DNA of 64,000 bases from Alkalihalophilus marmarensis DSM 21297 (GCF_000474275.2 NZ_ATAE01000041.1:62001-126000); one strand, 5' to 3'. Shown: positions 50,046 through 59,591, numbered from the stretch's first letter. Numbers and translations are program-made. Notes: generated by a model from the letters alone, not told the origin.

Positions 50046-52820
50046 TTAATTATTTGATGGAAAAGCTCCAACTACTTCAGCAAATGTAGCGAAGTTATTA
50101 GATCTATTTTCATCAGCACGTTTAGCTTCTAGTTCTTCATATACAGCAGTAGCTGTAGCAATAGAAACAGTTTCTCCATCTAATGCATCAATATCCTCAA
50201 CTTCGAATACTTCTAAAAGAAGATCTACAGAGTTTTGTAGTGCTGTTCTAGTTTGAGTAATTGATGTAGCAGAGTTAATTGCTGCTAGTGAATTAGTGTA
50301 AGCTGTAACTGCTTCATTAAGAGCTGTGTGTACTTCCTCAACACTTGTGAATGTTGTTTCACTCTCTAGGCCACGGAATAACATTGCTACTTCTGAGCGG
50401 TTATTAGTACGTAAGTTGATGTAGCTTTCATTAGCGTACTCTTCAACAAATGCGTTAACTCCAGCAATAGCACCTTCTCTAGTAGTTAGAGCTTGGTTTA
50501 ATGCATTCAGGTCTTTGATTACTTCTAATGCATCATCAATTTGTTTAATTGATGTGAATTTAGTAGAACCATGAACTTCAAAGAATAGATCTAATTCATC
50601 AGCATCTGCAGATAAATCAATTGCTGTGAATGCAGTCCCAAGAGCAGTTGTATCAACCGCGTCATTAACAGCTGTAATTAACCCCTCAGAAGCATCAGCA
50701 ATAGTTGCAGCTACAGCATTCAAACGATTTACGAAAGCTGTCTTATCTTCACTGTTTCTTAAAGCATCAACTAGTGTAGTAATTTCTTCGTGAAGATCAC
50801 TAGCGTTTTTAATTGTAGTGATGTTCAACTCACCGTCAACATCATCCTCTAAACCATCAAGTAACCCGTCAATTACTTCAGTAATATCTTCGAATACTTC
50901 ATCAAGTTCTACTTCTAAAGCATCTTGACCGAAACCAGCTGGCATAGCCGCTACTGCGTCAACACCTTTGTAGTATGCAGCGATTACAGCTAGGCTATTT
51001 TCTTCAGATGGAAGAGCTTCAAAGTCAGCGATTGCATCTTCAATCTCAGTATAAACTTCTAGTAATCCTTCGAAGTATTCTACTGCAGCATCGATATCGC
51101 TAAGCTCTAACTCACCAGCGTTTAGAAGGTACTCAGCATAGATGAATCCTGCAACTTCACCTGAAACTTGTCCAACTGGAACAAAAGCTCTGTTAGTTTC
51201 AGCACCATCAGTAAAGCGTTCGAAAGAATCATCACGGAACTCATCAAGAGCTACTAATGCATCATCAAGATCATTTAAAGCTGCTGTACGAGCACGGTTT
51301 GAGAATGCTGCTGCATAATCGCTTAATGCTTCAGAAACATCAGCTAGCGCTTCTTCTAAATCTTCAGCGAATGCTGCATTTACATAGTTTACTAGGTTTG
51401 TTTGAATTTGTGCTCTTGTGTTAATGAATACACCTTCGTTAACAATTGCATTGTGATATGCTGCTGCGTACTCAGCTTTAACGTTTGATACGTTAAGAAC
51501 TGGAGCTTGTAATCTTTCAATTACGTTAGCTGCAGTAGCAGATTTCACTGCTGCGATTGCTGCGTTTAGAGCTGCAGTAGAGAAGTCTACTTCAACTTCA
51601 ACTCCACCAAGAGTCAATGTACCTTTTTTACCGTCAAGGTCAGCTACAACGACAGTGAACGTATCATCATCGTTTGCTTCTACAGATACAACTTCCCAAG
51701 CTTCGCCTTCAAACGTAGCTTCGATTGTGTAAGTAGTTTCTGCATCTGCGCTTGAAGAAACTTCAGCTTCTTCAACATCTTCAGCTGTTACTACAAATGT
51801 AGAAGTGCTTACTGGTGTTACTGCTGCTGCTTCTACTTCTACTGGAGGAACTACCTCTTCAGCTTCAATTGTGAATTCAGCAGTAGCTGATTCTTCACCA
51901 GCTGTAACTGTTACTGTGTGGTCACCAGCTGGAAGGTCTGCAAATGTAGCTTCGATAGCATCATCTTCCACTTCTACTTCTTGCTCTAATGAAGCAACAA
52001 GCTCTTCTAATGTCACATCTAAGCTGTCAGCGTGTGCTTGAAGCTCTTCTGCTGTTAGGTTCTCATCAGGAGTGATTGTAACCGTTGCTTCTTCAGCACC
52101 AGTCACGTCAGCAGTTACCGTTACAGAAGTACCGTCTACAGTTGCTTCAACGTTTTCTACTGATACTTCAATGATGTCGTCATCTCCACCACCGTACTTA
52201 AGCATTGCATTATATACAAACACAGCTGCTTGTGCACGGTCTACAGTTCCTTGTGGAGAGAACGTTGTAGCAGTTGTTCCTCTAACAACACCTACAGAGT
52301 AAAGCGTGTTTACATATCCTTCGTACCAAGAACCTGCAACAACGTCAGTGAAAGGAATTTCAACTGTTTCGTCTTGTTCGAAGCCAAATCCTTCAACGAC
52401 CATTCTTGCAACTGATGCACGATCAATTGAGTTAGTTGGGTTGAAGTTTCCGAATTGGTCTCCGCCTACGATTCCTTCGTTGTAAAGAGCTTCTACTGCC
52501 GCAGCATAGTAAGCTTCAGTACGCACATCAGGGAATACTTTTTCAGGAGTTGCGCTTAACTCAAGGTTAAGAGCGCCAGCTAGGATCACTGCGAATTGTC
52601 CGCGATCAACGTTCATGTGTGGAGCGTATGTTCCACCTGGTAAGCCGTTGATAACACCTTGTGCAGCTAATGCGTTAACAGCCTCTGCATAATAAGAACC
52701 TTCTACTACATCCGGGAAACTCGCTTGAGCTCCTGCTGCAGGTGCAGCTACTGTTACAACGGCAGCTGTTGTCACTGCTGTTGCTAAAAATTTACGATAA
52801 GACTTTGGTTTGTAAGCCAT
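50046..52820 (-). CDS. S-layer protein with three N-terminal SLH domains
   Basis: 924 residues, start ATG behind GGAGG. Signal peptide MAYKPKSYRKFLAT...AGAQA (about 1-32), the form seen in Bacillaceae S-layer proteins. Three SLH domains follow (about 33-205; DRGQFAVILAGAL, DRASVARMVVEGF, DRAQAAVFVYNAM), then an Ig-like region (about 215-415) and a long helical, very acidic and Ala-rich C-terminal part (about 420-924) with repeating LxxALxDLD patterns. There is no Cys and little Lys, fitting exposure at high pH. The consensus promoter and roughly 210-nt leader upstream point to very high expression. Likely the main S-layer subunit, but other SLH proteins in the genome could compete. Confidence 0.88.
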   Translation of the reverse strand: MAYKPKSYRKFLATAVTTAAVVTVAAPAAGAQASFPDVVEGSYYAEAVNALAAQGVINGLPGGTYAPHMNVDRGQFAVILAGALNLELSATPEKVFPDVRTEAYYAAAVEALYNEGIVGGDQFGNFNPTNSIDRASVARMVVEGFGFEQDETVEIPFTDVVAGSWYEGYVNTLYSVGVVRGTTATTFSPQGTVDRAQAAVFVYNAMLKYGGGDDDIIEVSVENVEATVDGTSVTVTADVTGAEEATVTITPDENLTAEELQAHADSLDVTLEELVASLEQEVEVEDDAIEATFADLPAGDHTVTVTAGEESATAEFTIEAEEVVPPVEVEAAAVTPVSTSTFVVTAEDVEEAEVSSSADAETTYTIEATFEGEAWEVVSVEANDDDTFTVVVADLDGKKGTLTLGGVEVEVDFSTAALNAAIAAVKSATAANVIERLQAPVLNVSNVKAEYAAAYHNAIVNEGVFINTRAQIQTNLVNYVNAAFAEDLEEALADVSEALSDYAAAFSNRARTAALNDLDDALVALDEFRDDSFERFTDGAETNRAFVPVGQVSGEVAGFIYAEYLLNAGELELSDIDAAVEYFEGLLEVYTEIEDAIADFEALPSEENSLAVIAAYYKGVDAVAAMPAGFGQDALEVELDEVFEDITEVIDGLLDGLEDDVDGELNITTIKNASDLHEEITTLVDALRNSEDKTAFVNRLNAVAATIADASEGLITAVNDAVDTTALGTAFTAIDLSADADELDLFFEVHGSTKFTSIKQIDDALEVIKDLNALNQALTTREGAIAGVNAFVEEYANESYINLRTNNRSEVAMLFRGLESETTFTSVEEVHTALNEAVTAYTNSLAAINSATSITQTRTALQNSVDLLLEVFEVEDIDALDGETVSIATATAVYEELEAKRADENRSNNFATFAEVVGAFPSNN

Positions 52821-53035
52821 AAGTATAATTCCTCCTTCAAATTTGCGTACATTTTGAAAATGTACATATTGCTACTACTTCCTTTTGAGCTAAAACTACC
52901 TTATGTAGAACCTTGATCTGTGTTGCTAGACTGTAAGATAGTAATAAAAGGTAGATAATGAGTCTTTTGACCAATGCATTCCGATAGAAAGAACTCAAAA
53001 TTTGTAGTAATTTATGGATAACAACTTGCAGGATT

Positions 53036-53064
53036 AGTATATTAATTGGCTAGTATTGTGTCAA
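53036..53064 (-). promoter_or_regulatory. Consensus sigma-A promoter of the S-layer gene
   Basis: On the minus strand TTGACA (53064-53059), exactly 17 bp, TATACT (53041-53036). This is the best promoter match in the window. The start codon is at 52820, so transcripts should carry an untranslated leader of roughly 205-210 nt. Long leaders that stabilise mRNA are usual in S-layer genes (established). Confidence 0.8.
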
Positions 53065-53860
53065 CTCCTAACAATTCCCATTTAATAAGGTTCATATATC
53101 ACCCAAAAGTATGTAATTTACTCCAATTTCGTCAAAAATCGACGAGAAAACCACTAAAATTAACCTAATTTGTCCATTATATAGATACAATGTCACAATG
53201 CACCTACTCCTCTCTTAATCATTTATACCAACAAAAACAGATATACCCATTTAATAGTTATAAAGACCACAAGTATAGTAATTATCAAACAATTCTCTTG
53301 CTAACTTTTCCCGAAAAGATCATCACCCAGCTAATTTATTTAGACTCTAATTTACACTCTCCTCACAGACAATTCTATAATTTGTCCACTGGATGTGTAC
53401 TAAATTTGTTTTTTCGTCTATTAAAGTCGAACAATGTCGACTTCCGTTTAACTCCATATTGTCATGACTTTAGACTCTGTAACAAGAATAGAATTACATC
53501 AAAAATAATAACTTCATCCTAGAGATAAATACACTCATTATTGGAACACTTATCCTTTGTTGCCAAGATATTTAGTTATGCATCATTCAAATCACATCAA
53601 TAACTAGGTAAAACACTTCTAACGCTGAAAAATTTTTAAGCAATAGACTAATAGGAAAAGAGAGCTATTCCCCTGCAACATAAATTACCAAGCATTATTT
53701 CTTAGATGTTTTTTTAGGTTAAACAAAGTCATATATACTATAGAAGAAACTCATCTTCCTTAGCTAGACAGTTAAATACTCTCAGTTTCTCTTAATTCTT
53801 ACTAATATGAAGGTACTTTACGTGTTACTATTAGACCATATCACTATAGGGAGGTACTTT
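53065..53860. other. Gene-free AT-rich region upstream of the S-layer gene
   Basis: About 800 bp between the S-layer promoter and the divergent stalk-domain gene. A 110-codon open frame at 53190 has no ribosome site and no protein-like composition. A 7+7 inverted repeat AAGTCGA-N6-TCGACTT lies at 53424-53443. No repeat, tRNA or mobile element recognised. Confidence 0.5.
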
Positions 53861-54751
53861 ATGTTTACAAAACGAATGGAAGTAAGTCTATTTACCGCAT
53901 GTATTTTATTTATCATGATCACAGCATTTTCTTACCAGCCTAATCAAGCTAATGCCCAAACGGTTACATTAGAAGGGGGGCAAGCGGTTGATAACAGGGT
54001 GCTGGTACCACTCCGCTCGATCTTTGAAGAAATAGGGGCTACTGTTCAATGGGATCAACAGACAAATAAAATCACTGCGAAAAAGGATAATCGTACTGTC
54101 ATATTATTTGTCGATTCTCGCCATACATATGTAAACGGCACTCATCATTTAATTGATGTTCCAGCAAAGGCTATTAACGGAAGAACTCTAGTTCCACTAC
54201 GTTTTATAAGTGAAAGTTTTGGAGGAAATGTCCATTGGAACAGTGCAAGTTATCAAGCAATCATTCAGATGGCAGACAAAACGATTGTCGTTAATGTAGT
54301 AAAGCCGGCAGTACGTCCTACTCAAGCTCAAATTAAAAATCTCTTGAAGCAAGCTGAAGCTGCACAATTTAGCTTTGATGGAAGTAGATATTATACGAGG
54401 GCACAAATTGATAACAGATTAAACAAATACTTTACTAAAAGCTTCATTGATACGTTCCTAGCTGAGCGTTGGGAATATACTTATATCGGCGGAGTTAAGC
54501 ATTATTTCTTTTATGGCAGCGACAATCTCTATTTATACTTAGAAACTGACACGTTCTATTCTTGGGATTGGCGTACTAAGTTCGATTACACCCAAAATCA
54601 ATCCAGCCGAATTATCACAGTTAGTGAAAAATTCCCTGGGGCAGACCTCGGGCCCGTCATCTATTATCCTTTAACGTATCAAGTTCAACTTGTTGAATCT
54701 ATAAATAAGAGCGATGGTTACAAAGTGAATAACATTCGTTATCTATATTAA
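53861..54751 (+). CDS. Secreted stalk-domain protein, unknown C-terminal domain
   Basis: 296 residues from ATG 53861 behind GGGAGG; upstream in-frame codons from 53807 lack a ribosome site. Signal peptide about 1-31, stalk pair about 35-140 (LVPLRSIFEEIGATVQW and LVPLRFISESFGGNVHW), then about 150 residues rich in aromatic residues (FYSWDWRTKFDY). The C-terminal domain is not recognised; layout like a small binding domain. Together with the next two genes it forms a trio of short stalk-domain proteins. Confidence 0.78.
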   Translation: MFTKRMEVSLFTACILFIMITAFSYQPNQANAQTVTLEGGQAVDNRVLVPLRSIFEEIGATVQWDQQTNKITAKKDNRTVILFVDSRHTYVNGTHHLIDVPAKAINGRTLVPLRFISESFGGNVHWNSASYQAIIQMADKTIVVNVVKPAVRPTQAQIKNLLKQAEAAQFSFDGSRYYTRAQIDNRLNKYFTKSFIDTFLAERWEYTYIGGVKHYFFYGSDNLYLYLETDTFYSWDWRTKFDYTQNQSSRIITVSEKFPGADLGPVIYYPLTYQVQLVESINKSDGYKVNNIRYLY

Positions 54752-54752
54752 T

Positions 54753-54787
54753 AAAAAGGCCGGTAAACAATGTTTACCGGCCTTTTT
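54753..54787 (+). terminator. Intrinsic terminator
   Basis: AAAAAGGCCGGTAAAC and GTTTACCGGCCTTTTT form a 15-bp stem right after the stop of the 53861 gene. Confidence 0.95.
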
Positions 54788-54830
54788 ATGATGGGATTAT
54801 AATAGCTATTCTGTAGAATTTTAATACAGA

Positions 54831-54860
54831 AAAAAGAACTGCCTTTGCCGCAGTTCTTTT
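54831..54860. terminator. Terminator of the 54868 gene
   Basis: AAGAACTGC and GCAGTTCTT pair over 9 bp with A before and T after; works for the minus-strand gene. Confidence 0.85.
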
Positions 54861-54867
54861 CTCTATG

Positions 54868-55704
54868 CTAGCGTAACGTAGCAATGATTGAATTTTTCAA
54901 GTGATGATGAACCTTCATATATTCCTTCTCACTGCCTTTAGGATACCTCATCATATATGGATCCTCACCAGGCGTATTAATAGCATATACCCAGCCATCG
55001 CTTGCTGTACCAATTTGTCTCCACATACCGTGGCTCCAATATTGATCCCAATCTCTTTTTGGCATCTTATATACCGCAAGGAGCCAGACATTGTCTTTAA
55101 AGTACACAGAGTCAGGATAATAGAAATCTGTTACATACGCAGTATAATTACCAGATCGTTCAACACCGCTACGGCTAATGATTTGACTTTCTACATCCAC
55201 CGGAAGCGTAAATTGCGCCTGAGTAGATCCAAATGTCATCTGCACATTCTTTTTAGGAACACTTGGGTCAAGAAGGTAAATCTCTTTGAAATTCGGGTTA
55301 TTCTTCCATATGACTTGAATACCAGATGCTTCACTTACAAACCTTAACGGAACGAACGTCCTCCCATTAATCGCCTTAACTGCAACATCTAACGTATGTA
55401 CTTTGCCGTTCACTACCGCTCGCTTACTGTTAAGCTTTAATTCTATCGTAAGGCCTGGTTTACTTCCTTTTACAGTCTTCGTGTTGGCATCGTAGGATAC
55501 TTGCAAACCTAATGCTTCAAAGATCGCTCGAAATTCAACTAATGTTCGATTTTGCTCAACATATACACCATGACTAAAATAAACCTGCTTCTCTTCTAGA
55601 AATACATTCATACGTTCAAACTTCGCTGCTTCAGCTGTACTTGTGATGAAGATACACAAAAATATCGTACATACAGTCATTATTCCAATGCGCCACATTT
55701 TCAC
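54868..55704 (-). CDS. Secreted stalk-domain protein, unknown C-terminal domain
   Basis: 278 residues, start GTG eight bases after AAAGGGG (the ATG six bases on is the alternative). Signal peptide about 1-26, stalk pair about 30-150 (TLVEFRAIFEALGLQVSY and FVPLRFVSEASGIQVIW). The C-terminal 125 residues contain a Tyr/Trp-rich stretch (YKMPKRDWDQYWSHGMW) and end in a basic helix. Paralogous in its N-terminus to the divergent gene at 55865, with which it shares TLVEFR/TLIEFR and GLTIE. Confidence 0.78.
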   Translation of the reverse strand: MKMWRIGIMTVCTIFLCIFITSTAEAAKFERMNVFLEEKQVYFSHGVYVEQNRTLVEFRAIFEALGLQVSYDANTKTVKGSKPGLTIELKLNSKRAVVNGKVHTLDVAVKAINGRTFVPLRFVSEASGIQVIWKNNPNFKEIYLLDPSVPKKNVQMTFGSTQAQFTLPVDVESQIISRSGVERSGNYTAYVTDFYYPDSVYFKDNVWLLAVYKMPKRDWDQYWSHGMWRQIGTASDGWVYAINTPGEDPYMMRYPKGSEKEYMKVHHHLKNSIIATLR

Positions 55705-55864
55705 TTTCCCATCCCCTTTGTTTATCTACAATTAAAGATATCATAAATTTCCATAAATATGTATATTAATTATGATAAAATACCTAAAATTATTAAGGCG
55801 AAGTGTATACAATGACCTACATAATAATTATAATTAGTAGTAATTATGACATAGGAGGTTTTTT

Positions 55865-56754
55865 ATGAGAAAAGTATTTATTGCTCTTATCGTATTTATG
55901 TTCATTGCTCCAACCTTAGGAAATGCTTATTCACCAAACTATGTGTTTGATCATGACCCGATTTATGTATTTATTGACGGGAAGGAACCAGCATTTACAA
56001 ATGAGCCCTTTTTTCAAAATGGGACTACTTTAATTGAGTTTCGTCCGGTCTTTGAGCTCCTCGGATTGCAAGTTGGCTGGGATCAAAGAAGATTACAGGA
56101 AAAAAACAAGGCCTTACGATTGAAATGACTTTAGGAAGCAGAACGGCCCTTGTTAATGGCAGAGCTGTCACGATGAGTGTAGCTCCTCAAGCACGAAGCG
56201 GACGCACCCTCGTACCATTACGTTTTGTAGCGGAGGCATCGGGTAAAAAAGTCGAGTGGAGCAGCAAGGCAAGAATGATCTTAATCAACGACGGGGTATA
56301 TGAAAGAATCAATACCACTCTAACAAAAAATGATTTAAATCGTTCGATCCTCGATAATGCTAGAAGAGGATACCTTGGTCCATTCCACTACTCAGATATC
56401 ACAGGTTACTCTACACGCCCTTTAGGTGATGTTGTAAATAAATTCGGCATGCCGGATGAACGTTATAACGGAACTGACGCTTCAGACGATAGACCCTTTA
56501 TTTATTACGGAAACTATGCGATCTCTATAATAGGAACAAGCAATACCCATTACTTAAAGAACCCCCGAGCCACCGGCTTATCGATGTACTTTAATGAACG
56601 ACTTACGCCGCAAGATGTTACGCGTGCATTAGGACCTCCTGATGCAAAGGAGATTGGAATGTATGATTACCTTGATTATTATGTAGGAGACTATGTCTTA
56701 TCAGTCGTCTATTACGATAATTCTGTTTATTATTTCGAGTTATATAAGAGATAG
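55865..56754 (+). pseudogene. Frameshifted stalk-domain protein
   Basis: Two overlapping open frames, 55865-56128 and 56125-56754, together make one stalk-domain protein: signal peptide, the first stalk repeat (TLIEFRPVFELLGLQVGW), then the frame shift near 56090-56125, where the reading continues in another frame as ITGKKQGLTIEM, second repeat LVPLRFVAEASGKKVEW and a C-terminal part with two similar segments (GDVVNKFGMPDE and DVTRALGPPDA) like the CAP-associated module. The paralogue at 54868 runs through this point in one frame. One extra base would restore the frame. The second frame could start at the ATG in ATGA, but without a signal peptide. Either a real pseudogene or a sequencing error beside the seven-A run. 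Confidence 0.8.
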
Positions 56755-56781
56755 AACGATAGGTATAATTATTAGCAGGAG

Positions 56782-56808
56782 AAAGGCCGCATAGAGCGGT
56801 CTTTTTTT
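56782..56808 (+). terminator. Intrinsic terminator
   Basis: AAAGGCCGC and GCGGTCTTT pair with one G-T, followed by seven T; closes the frameshifted gene. Confidence 0.88.
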
Positions 56809-56850
56809 CGTTTCTTCACACCGTTCATTTCCAGTATCTTGCATGTTTTA

Positions 56851-56898
56851 TTCGAATAAACGGTGTTCTTGTTCGAATTATTAAAAATCCCATTCGAA
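56851..56898 (+). repeat. Three TTCGAA sites spaced exactly 21 bp
   Basis: TTCGAA at 56851, 56872 and 56893. Flanks are partly conserved (ATTCGAATAA, GTTCGAATTA, ATTCGAAAAA). The three sites fall on one helix face, 240 bp upstream of the HTH protein at 57133, and look like iterons or a multi-site operator. The rest of 56809-57132 is AT-rich leader ending in AAGGGGG at the start of that gene. Confidence 0.6.
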
Positions 56899-57132
56899 AA
56901 ATCAGCATTATATCCTCGATTAAGACAAACATTTGCTCATCATACTGTTTACTAACTTTTTAAACCCCTATTTCCTCAAAACACCTCTTTTTCTACGTCG
57001 AATCGTGTCGTTTTTAATACTCAAAACGGCTGTAACCCGCATTTCACCGTTTTCATTTTTACATTTTACCTATGTGCGTGTTTTGTTTTCACGTTTTATG
57101 CTAGCCCTATAAAACGTAAGGGGGCAGCATCT

Positions 57133-57963
57133 ATGCATTCAGGTCATATTGATCAATTCACTCACTTAAGCAAGTTCAGCTCAACGGAGGAATTTAACCA
57201 GGCGATCACGGTTCATTTCAAACATCACCTTCATCAATTTACGAAAGCGGAAATCATTGCTCTTACCCGCTTAATTCGCTACAGCGTAAAGTACAACGGG
57301 GTATGTAATGCGAGAGCAGCTAAGATCGTGCAGGCAACACACCAGAACAATCCAGGCATATCCCGCTCAACATTTGAGAGAATGCTGGTGAAAGCTAGAA
57401 CATTCGGCATCATTAAGATCTATCACACGATCCGCAAAGGTGGTGGCTACTCTCATTGCGTCTATGTCTTTCAGCTTCCAGAAGAACCGGAAGCGAAACA
57501 ATTGAAGGATCGTCCACATACTGAAAAGCCTGATGCACTAACGCCTCAAGCCATAAAAAACTCCCCTAAAGCTATATTAAAACATAAAGCTATAAAACAA
57601 GATCAAGATCATAGTCATACTAGTACGACCGCTTCTTCAAATAATCAAATCCTCCATTCAACCATTCCAGAACGCTTCGTGAATGTCACTGAACCATTTA
57701 CCACGCTCGCCCCGCAATTTACCGAACGACTTTGGTACAGCGCCTTATCTGCTTATAAACACACGGGCAGCACAGAACCCGTTGAAGACTCTCTTCCCTT
57801 AATGATCCAAGCCTTCAAAGTAACGATCGCTAAATATAAAGATAACCACATTGAGACAACGATCTTTCAATACTTTTACGGAACATTCCTTGCACTGCTT
57901 GCTGTCGAAGGAAGAAGAAAAACCGCAGAAAAGCACGGATTTCCAGTATGGCTTGTGAATTAG
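57133..57963 (+). CDS. Winged-HTH protein, possibly replication- or phage-related
   Basis: 276 residues; start ATG after AAGGGGG. The N-terminal 120 residues form a helical, basic domain with a winged-helix style segment (IALTRLIRYSVKYNGVCNARAAKIVQ, then ISRSTFERMLVKARTFGIIKI), similar in layout to HTH proteins found on Bacillus plasmids and phages. A low-complexity hydrophilic linker (about 125-180, many Lys, His, Ser) leads to a C-terminal helical domain. Not assigned to a named family. The TTCGAA array upstream may be its binding site. Unlike its neighbours it is cytosolic. Confidence 0.65.
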   Translation: MHSGHIDQFTHLSKFSSTEEFNQAITVHFKHHLHQFTKAEIIALTRLIRYSVKYNGVCNARAAKIVQATHQNNPGISRSTFERMLVKARTFGIIKIYHTIRKGGGYSHCVYVFQLPEEPEAKQLKDRPHTEKPDALTPQAIKNSPKAILKHKAIKQDQDHSHTSTTASSNNQILHSTIPERFVNVTEPFTTLAPQFTERLWYSALSAYKHTGSTEPVEDSLPLMIQAFKVTIAKYKDNHIETTIFQYFYGTFLALLAVEGRRKTAEKHGFPVWLVN

Positions 57964-58027
57964 GAAAATAAATTTTAAATAAATACCATTTATATCCAAA
58001 TCTTTAACTATAGGTTATGTTCTTATG

Positions 58028-58068
58028 ATTCTAGCCATTGAATAATTTGGGGTAAAGGAGCTAGAATC
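58028..58068. promoter_or_regulatory. Nine-base inverted repeat flanking the ribosome site of the XRE gene
   Basis: GATTCTAGC and, 23 bases later, GCTAGAATC right before the ATG of the XRE gene. In DNA it could be a split operator for the XRE protein itself; in RNA the arms would pair and enclose AAAGGAG, hiding the ribosome site. Positions are within one base. Confidence 0.5.
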
Positions 58069-58353
58069 ATGCAAAAATCCCCCGAATTAAACAGAAGACT
58101 AGGCAGGATGATCCGTCTTATTCGCCAAGAAAAAGGGATGACACTAGAGAAGCTTGCAGAAAAGTCCCTTATCACTCCGAAACACCTCAGCTCAATAGAA
58201 CGAGGAAAAACATCCCTTTCTGTTGTGAACTTACTCTTGATTGAAAAAGGACTGGGAATGAAAAAACCCGGTGCCATTTATACAGGTGACCTCATAGAGC
58301 TATACGAACATTTATATGAGTATGTACATGACCTTGATCAAGCAGATAAATAA
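58069..58353 (+). CDS. XRE-family HTH regulator
   Basis: 94 residues. A single HTH domain (about 10-65, GMTLEKLAEKSLITPKHLSSIERG) with a short acidic C-terminal helix, of the SinR/cro type. Ribosome site AAAGGAG. It lies 73 bp upstream of comK in the same direction. Regulation of comK or of its own operon is possible; comK of B. subtilis is controlled by several such repressors, but no orthology is claimed. Confidence 0.82.
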   Translation: MQKSPELNRRLGRMIRLIRQEKGMTLEKLAEKSLITPKHLSSIERGKTSLSVVNLLLIEKGLGMKKPGAIYTGDLIELYEHLYEYVHDLDQADK

Positions 58354-58426
58354 GACGTCCTCTCTCCTCCCTACAATCATTTGTAGCACTCACCCCACTA
58401 CTAATTCCACTAAGGAGCGATTCCCT

Positions 58427-58918
58427 ATGACACCCCCTATTCTGAAAAGCTATGACATCAACCGAGATACCATGGCCCTTGTGCCAGCTTATTCACCCGA
58501 CTATGATACGATCGTTTATGAAACCGAGCATACCTATTACGTCAAGGAGCTCAGTCACAGCATGATTGAGCGGGCGTGTATAGAGGGAGGCGCTACGTGC
58601 GAAGGGAGGCGTGATGCAGTTAGTAAATTAATCAATGTATCAAGCAAGATCCCGATCCCAATTGACCCGCTGAATCATATCTACGCCTTCCCCACTCACT
58701 CTCCATCCAAATTCGAATGCAACTGGATCTTTTACCACCATATCCACATCTTTAAGAAACTCTCCAATAAAACACTGATCACCTTCATGAACCACCACCA
58801 GCTTACCGTTGATATCACTCATGCGACCTTTGAAAAGCAAATGCAGCGCACATCGTTTTGTATAGTTAGACTGACACAACGGCCGGTGAAGAGGATGCGG
58901 AGGTTAGAATATGTGTGA
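58427..58918 (+). CDS. comK: ComK-like competence transcription factor
   Basis: 163 residues from ATG 58427 behind AAGGAGCG. The segments YDINRDTMALVPAY, TYYVKELSHSMIERACIEGGATCEGRRDAV, KIPIPIDPLNHIYAFPTHSP and CNWIFYHHI line up with ComK of B. subtilis (for example PPIMVDPSNQIFLFPT and CGWISHVHV). The protein stops about 30 residues earlier than B. subtilis ComK (192 residues), so the C-terminal part needed there for MecA control may be missing or changed. ComK activates DNA-uptake genes. Upstream in-frame codons from 58316 overlap the XRE gene and lack a ribosome site. Confidence 0.85.
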   Translation: MTPPILKSYDINRDTMALVPAYSPDYDTIVYETEHTYYVKELSHSMIERACIEGGATCEGRRDAVSKLINVSSKIPIPIDPLNHIYAFPTHSPSKFECNWIFYHHIHIFKKLSNKTLITFMNHHQLTVDITHATFEKQMQRTSFCIVRLTQRPVKRMRRLEYV

Positions 58919-59099
58919 GAATTTTTTGACTGATAAGTAGAGGTTATATATAGAATGGATGGGTAACCGAAGTCCAATCAACTTTTCCTAATGCTAAATA
59001 CCTTGAATTGTCTGTATCAAAAAATGTGTCTGTTTTGCCCGCAATTCTTACCCACTGCTCCAATCTCTCTTGACATTCGAGGGTTAACAGGCACCAATT

Positions 59100-59591
59100 T
59101 TAAGCATTGTACGCATCACCTAAAGAATCAAAATCATTTTTTAACCAGTACCAATATTGACCCTTATTTTCGATAAGCCTCTCAAATAAATCAGTAAATG
59201 AAGTAGCTATAACTTGAGTTTCACCTACAAGCCCATGACGGTCAAAGAAACTGTCATAGCATCTACCAAGCCTCTCTTTAGCAAGGTCAATAGTTAGGTA
59301 ATCGTCCTTTCCATCATTACAAATGATGTACCAATTAGATGATATATCCTCTTCACATAATTCACCTATAATTATTGGGTTAGCCAACACAAACTTATCT
59401 GGCGGAACCACAAAAGTTGGATAGTCCTCATGTTCAAATAAAACAACTCCCCCGCAAAGGCTGTAAAAATCTCTTACATCCTCAGGAAGAACGTGACTTG
59501 TTTCATCAATGATAGGTAATCCATTAGGTTCTCGTACACGACATCCTGTCAGATTTTTAATTTGTGTAAGTAATTTTTTTATCTTCTCCAT
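59100..59591 (-). CDS. SMI1/KNR4 (SUKH) family protein, probable immunity protein
   Basis: 163 residues. SUKH-1 features: an N-terminal helix, then LPEDVRDFYSLCGGVVLFEHEDY and a beta-rich body with WYIICNDGKDDYLTIDL and SFTDLFERLIE. SUKH proteins are common immunity partners of polymorphic toxins (established). It is 110 bp downstream of the 59700 gene, on the same strand as the LXG toxin at 60084, so it probably protects against that toxin or is a spare immunity gene. No terminator seen between. Confidence 0.8.
   Translation of the reverse strand: MEKIKKLLTQIKNLTGCRVREPNGLPIIDETSHVLPEDVRDFYSLCGGVVLFEHEDYPTFVVPPDKFVLANPIIIGELCEEDISSNWYIICNDGKDDYLTIDLAKERLGRCYDSFFDRHGLVGETQVIATSFTDLFERLIENKGQYWYWLKNDFDSLGDAYNA

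Noticed and set aside
53190-53522. 110-codon open frame upstream of the S-layer gene
   Set aside because: No ribosome site, unusual composition, no recognisable motifs; it lies in AT-rich leader DNA.
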